Positions 60,872-64,000 of a stretch of DNA of 64,000 nt are shown one piece after another. Below the pieces are notes generated by a model. It saw nothing but the letters and a program-made list of their open reading frames with translations, ran no database searches and had not been told where the DNA came from. The stretch is from assembly GCA_005656395.1 (NCBI GenBank), contig SRSI01000037.1:372001-436000 (forward strand), in the 5' to 3' direction. The position numbers and the translations under genes were made by a program. Each line of letters begins with the position of its first letter. Position 1 is the first letter of the stretch. The DNA comes from Strongyloides papillosus (lineage: Eukaryota; Nematoda; Chromadorea; Rhabditida; Strongyloididae).

Positions 60872-60970
60872 TCAGAGACCAGCTGAATATTTTATGTTGC
60901 GATATTATATTTTTAATTGCCTTTGAATAATAAATAATAACAGAATATTTTCATATATAATCATTTTTTA

Positions 60971-61547
60971 AGTAAAATATGACAGTTTGGGAAACTGTTT
61001 GGAAAATTCGAGAACATTGTTTTTGTTATTATAAAAGGTGGCGAGAGTCATCAAATTATTCATTTTATTAACTTAGGTAATAGTTGTAGTCGTTTTTTAT
61101 GTAATCAAAATTTTATATGTATGACGTGTTATATTGTAATGTTATTAATTATCTTTATTATATTGTAATTTTAATATTTTTGTATTTGTAGACCACTAGG
61201 GGTTTCATAGACGGTTGAGGGAGATCTCAGGAATTGTTAGGAGATCGAAGGATAAGTATAAGTAAGTATAAGTTTGTAATTTGTAATTGTTATCCCTAGG
61301 TGGCCACTATACTTTATTTTGTGTAATCTTATCTTTGTGAGTAATATTGTAAAGTTTGGGTCAATAAAAGTTGATTGTAATAAAGGTCTGAAGTCGGTTG
61401 GTGATTCAGAGGGCATTGGGAATTGTTTGAAAGGGGGACGCCAAAACCTATATCTTATAAATATATTTTCTGGACTCAAGGATAGAAGTTACGATACCCC
61501 CAAAATAAGAGTTCTTAATGCGTCTAAGGAACAATAAAGTAGTTGAA
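60971..61547 (+). repeat. Probable LTR and leader of a second retroelement
   Basis: Candidate LTR start TGACAGTTTGGG at 60980, within 10 bp of the arm edge, containing the inverted repeat CAGTTTGGGAAACTG. A TATA box TATAAAAG lies at 61030-61037 and AATAAA-type signals at about 61363 and 61378. The gag ATG follows at 61548. The LTR end and primer site cannot be fixed without the second LTR, which lies outside the window. Confidence 0.5.
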
Positions 61548-64000
61548 ATGGATCCAAACGTCATAAATCTCCGTTTACCCTCAACAAGGACAAATAGTCA
61601 GAACGGTCAGGAAAATGATGACAACAACAGTGTTTTCGCCCATGCTGATGGTGGTAATTCGCGTGATCATTCGCCAAGTCATCATTCGTCGCGTAGCAAT
61701 GATGGAAGGAGTAACGTTTCGGCTTATGCTAGTGGAAGAGAAGGGATGTTTAGCAACGAAGGTGTAGGAGGAGGCCCTACTGGACAACATCCGAATCCAC
61801 AGTTGAATGTAGGAGGAGGCCCTACGGATCGAAGAAGGAATACGTTACCAGATGTAGGAGGAGGCCCTACGGATCAAAGAGTGAATGAGTTACCAGTTGT
61901 AGAAGGAGGCTCTACAGGTCAAAGGGTGAATGCGTTAGTTAATGTAGGAGGAGGCCCTACAGGACAGTTGATGAATCCGTTACCAAATGTAGAAGGAGAT
62001 TCTACACGTTTGAATGATAATGTTAATGAGTTGAATAGAATGAATTATGTCAATCGTATGAATGTAAATGATGTTAATAGAGAGCAAGAGTTGACTGGTG
62101 CTAGAAGAATATCAGTTGTTGATGAAGTTGTAAACGTTGATAGAAACAATGGTTATAATGTTAGATACACAAATCGAGTTGCAAGTATTGGTTATTACAA
62201 TCGTGGGATGTCAGGATTAAGGATGGCAAATATTGAGAGGATGCCTGAAGATAATGCACGTTCTTGTTTCTGGAATTCAGGAGGAGGCCCTGATGCTAAT
62301 GGTAGAGAGAATGTAGGACATGTTGAAAAAAAGGAATCAAAGTTTGGAAAGTACTATGATGGTTTTGACAGATATGATCCACCAGGTGGAGGAAGATCCG
62401 GTTATTCAAACAATGGAAGACAATCTCCAAACTCGTCTGGAAGAGATAGATGTCGTTCTAATCGAAAAGTTGAAAAGAATAATCGTGATAACTCGTTGCT
62501 TCAACAGATGATAAGTGGACTTGGTTTAGCAGTTAATTTGGACAAGTTTACAGGAGAAGATGAAGCATTCAGTGTTTGGTTGACAAGATTTGAAGCGTTG
62601 TGTAGAGTGAGGAAAATTGGTCCAGAAGATAAGGCTGCAGTATTGATAATGCATTTAGCAAAGAATCCAGCTAGGGATATCGCTACTCGTATTGAGCTTC
62701 AATTGGATTATTACAAGTTGGTAGACTACTTGAATGAAAACTATAAAGGTGCTATGAATGAAAATGCAGCTAGAGCTCGGTTAGACATGTTGACGATAAA
62801 GAAGCCTGAAGACATTAGAAAAGTTGGAACAGAGATTAGTACACTCGTGGATATAATTGAGAAGGACTCAAATTTGAAGGAACGCTTTAGAAAGAAGTTG
62901 TATAAGTTGACAGATCTGGTTCCTGCTTCGATTAGAGGAACATTAAAATATGGAGGATGCTGCGATACGTTTGAATTAGCAATGGTTGTAGCTGAGGACT
63001 TGTGGAAGATAAATGATGAAGTAAAAAGAACTCGTCCAGGAACAGTTGAAAAAGAGAGAAAGAATTCGAAAAGTGGAGATCGAGAATTTAATGACAGTTG
63101 TTTTAAATGTGGAGTGAAAGGTCACAGAGCAAAAGAGTGTAAAAAGGAAAGCTCTTTACAAGTTTCAAGTGTAAACATTTCAAAGTTGAATAAGTTGTCA
63201 AAAGTGCCGATAATTCCAATGACAGTTGATGGAATTTCAATTCATGCAATGTTAGATACTGGAGCAAGTATCTCAGTAATGTCAAAGAAGTTGGGAGAAA
63301 CGTTGAAAGTTCCAGTAGAGAAGAAAAAGATGGTAGCTACTACTTTGGGTTCAGGAAAATGGTTCGTTTACCGTGCAAAAGTATGCAATAAGTTGAAAAT
63401 TGGAAAAGATGAAGAAGTTAAAGTTAAATGTTTTGTATCAGGTGAAGAGTTCAGAAATTATGATATGATCTTGGGAACAGATGTTTTAAGTAAAGTTAAG
63501 TTAACAGTGGATATGAAAAATGATAAAGTTGTAATTAATGATGAAGTTATAAAATTGTGTATGAAAAATGAAGATAATGAGTTGATTGTAAATAGTGTAT
63601 ACAGTTTGATTTCACCAGAGGATAAGTCTTATAAAGAGGATATTGTAAAAGAGATGTCAAAGGTTGATCAAGGTAATGAAACTACAATGGGTTTACAAGT
63701 TTTAAACGTGGACGAGGATTTAACGATTAAAGATAGGGAAAAGTTTGAACTTACAAAAGACTTAAAGGTATGCACAGGAGAGATTGACGAAATTGAGAAA
63801 CCCTCAGATGATGAGAAGGAAAATGAACTTCCAAGAGAAGAAGTAGAAAAGGAGAATATAGATAGAAACCTCGATTTAAATGTTGATAAGGATTTACTGT
63901 CGTTGAAAAAGTTATATTTTAGTACTGACAGTTGTTTTGATAAAATTACTATAGAGGAACAGTTGAGAGATCCATGGATACGTGAAGTTTACAATGAAAA
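61548..64000 (+). CDS. Retroelement gag-protease polyprotein, open at the window end
   Basis: An uninterrupted frame of more than 817 codons from ATG 61548 runs off the window. Residues 73-155 are tandem 15-residue repeats around VGGGPT. Residues about 330-480 form a gag-like helical domain (LDKFTGEDEAFSVWLTRFEAL, AAVLIMHLAKNPARDIA). A CCHC knuckle CFKCGVKGHRAKEC lies near 518, and a retropepsin domain follows with HAMLDTGASISVMSK near 565 and MILGTDVL near 640. The acidic linker after it ends EEQLRDPWIREVYNE. RT and integrase would lie outside the window. It is an LTR-type retroelement, apparently intact so far; the class cannot be set without RT. Confidence 0.85.
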   Translation, partial: MDPNVINLRLPSTRTNSQNGQENDDNNSVFAHADGGNSRDHSPSHHSSRSNDGRSNVSAYASGREGMFSNEGVGGGPTGQHPNPQLNVGGGPTDRRRNTLPDVGGGPTDQRVNELPVVEGGSTGQRVNALVNVGGGPTGQLMNPLPNVEGDSTRLNDNVNELNRMNYVNRMNVNDVNREQELTGARRISVVDEVVNVDRNNGYNVRYTNRVASIGYYNRGMSGLRMANIERMPEDNARSCFWNSGGGPDANGRENVGHVEKKESKFGKYYDGFDRYDPPGGGRSGYSNNGRQSPNSSGRDRCRSNRKVEKNNRDNSLLQQMISGLGLAVNLDKFTGEDEAFSVWLTRFEALCRVRKIGPEDKAAVLIMHLAKNPARDIATRIELQLDYYKLVDYLNENYKGAMNENAARARLDMLTIKKPEDIRKVGTEISTLVDIIEKDSNLKERFRKKLYKLTDLVPASIRGTLKYGGCCDTFELAMVVAEDLWKINDEVKRTRPGTVEKERKNSKSGDREFNDSCFKCGVKGHRAKECKKESSLQVSSVNISKLNKLSKVPIIPMTVDGISIHAMLDTGASISVMSKKLGETLKVPVEKKKMVATTLGSGKWFVYRAKVCNKLKIGKDEEVKVKCFVSGEEFRNYDMILGTDVLSKVKLTVDMKNDKVVINDEVIKLCMKNEDNELIVNSVYSLISPEDKSYKEDIVKEMSKVDQGNETTMGLQVLNVDEDLTIKDREKFELTKDLKVCTGEIDEIEKPSDDEKENELPREEVEKENIDRNLDLNVDKDLLSLKKLYFSTDSCFDKITIEEQLRDPWIREVYNE
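61764..62033 (+). repeat. 45-bp coding tandem repeat in gag, six units
   Basis: The phrase GTAGGAGGAGGCCCTAC (variants GTAGAAGGAGGCTCTAC and GTAGAAGGAGATTCTAC) starts at 61764, 61809, 61854, 61899, 61944 and 61989, exactly 45 bp apart, so the reading frame is kept. A lone related GGAGGAGGCCCTG occurs at about 62279. Confidence 0.95.

Larger units (their letters stand above)
54777..60970 (-). repeat. Right arm of the large inverted repeat (uninterrupted)
   Basis: 6194 bp, the reverse complement of the left arm without its two insertions, so it shows the ancestral state: intact 5S, intact tRNA-Gly. Homology ends abruptly at 60970 (TCATTTTTTA), after which the left flank and right flank are unrelated. 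A retroelement begins within about 10 bp of that edge. Confidence 0.95.

Overview
The window looks like nuclear DNA from a parasitic or free-living nematode of the Strongyloides type (clade IV). It is very AT-rich, and its genes are short with introns often of 40-60 bp. The proteins match nematode or animal families closely: a GLB-1-like globin, the PP1 phosphatase GSP-1, ING3, ZIP9 and SLU7. One cassette holds a spliced-leader-like RNA gene transcribed divergently from a 5S rRNA gene, an arrangement known from nematodes. Species assignment is inference.

From 1 to 30 kb the window is ordinary gene territory. In order it holds a globin (-), an ING3-type PHD protein (-), a WD-repeat protein (+), a secreted class 3 lipase in six exons (-), a seven-knuckle CNBP-type protein (+), about 5.7 kb without recognisable genes, PP1/gsp-1 in five exons (+), the splicing factor SLU7 with an apparent frameshift and a missing C-terminal half (-), a PLPP6-type lipid phosphatase (+), ZIP9 (-), mitochondrial phenylalanyl-tRNA synthetase (+) and a GALNT2-type glycosyltransferase (+). 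Broken genes follow near 28 and 29-30 kb. From 30.25 to about 32.4 kb there is an array of about four divergent 525-bp satellite units. A MITE-like element lies at 33.5-34 kb and a small secreted peptide gene at 35.2 kb.

From 35590 to 60970 the window is one large inverted repeat. Two nearly identical arms of about 6.2 kb face each other across a spacer of about 6 kb. Each arm carries the same cassette, from outside to inside: a degenerate secreted-protein pseudogene, 5S rRNA, a divergent SL-like RNA, tRNA-Gly(TCC), tRNA-Asp(GTC), and the first part of a small cysteine-rich secreted peptide gene. The left arm alone has two later insertions: a 5997-bp Ty3/gypsy-type LTR retrotransposon in the 3' end of the 5S gene, and a 909-bp terminal-inverted-repeat element in the anticodon loop of tRNA-Gly. 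After subtracting these, the arms differ in length by 1 bp.

The near-identity of the arms stops at the junction between signal peptide and mature peptide of the cysteine-rich gene. Beyond it the two mature peptides have diverged more than the non-coding DNA after them, while keeping the same six-cysteine spacing (Cx4Cx3Cx7Cx14CxC, like CS-alpha-beta defensins). The spacer holds a third, divergent member, a decayed fourth member, an older copy of the promoter region and an inverted piece of the 525-bp satellite. This fast-diversifying small secreted peptide family at the heart of a palindrome is the most interesting system in the window. From about 60.98 kb to the end, a second retroelement (gag-protease open frame running off the window) abuts the right arm and carries six exact-length 45-bp tandem repeats in gag.
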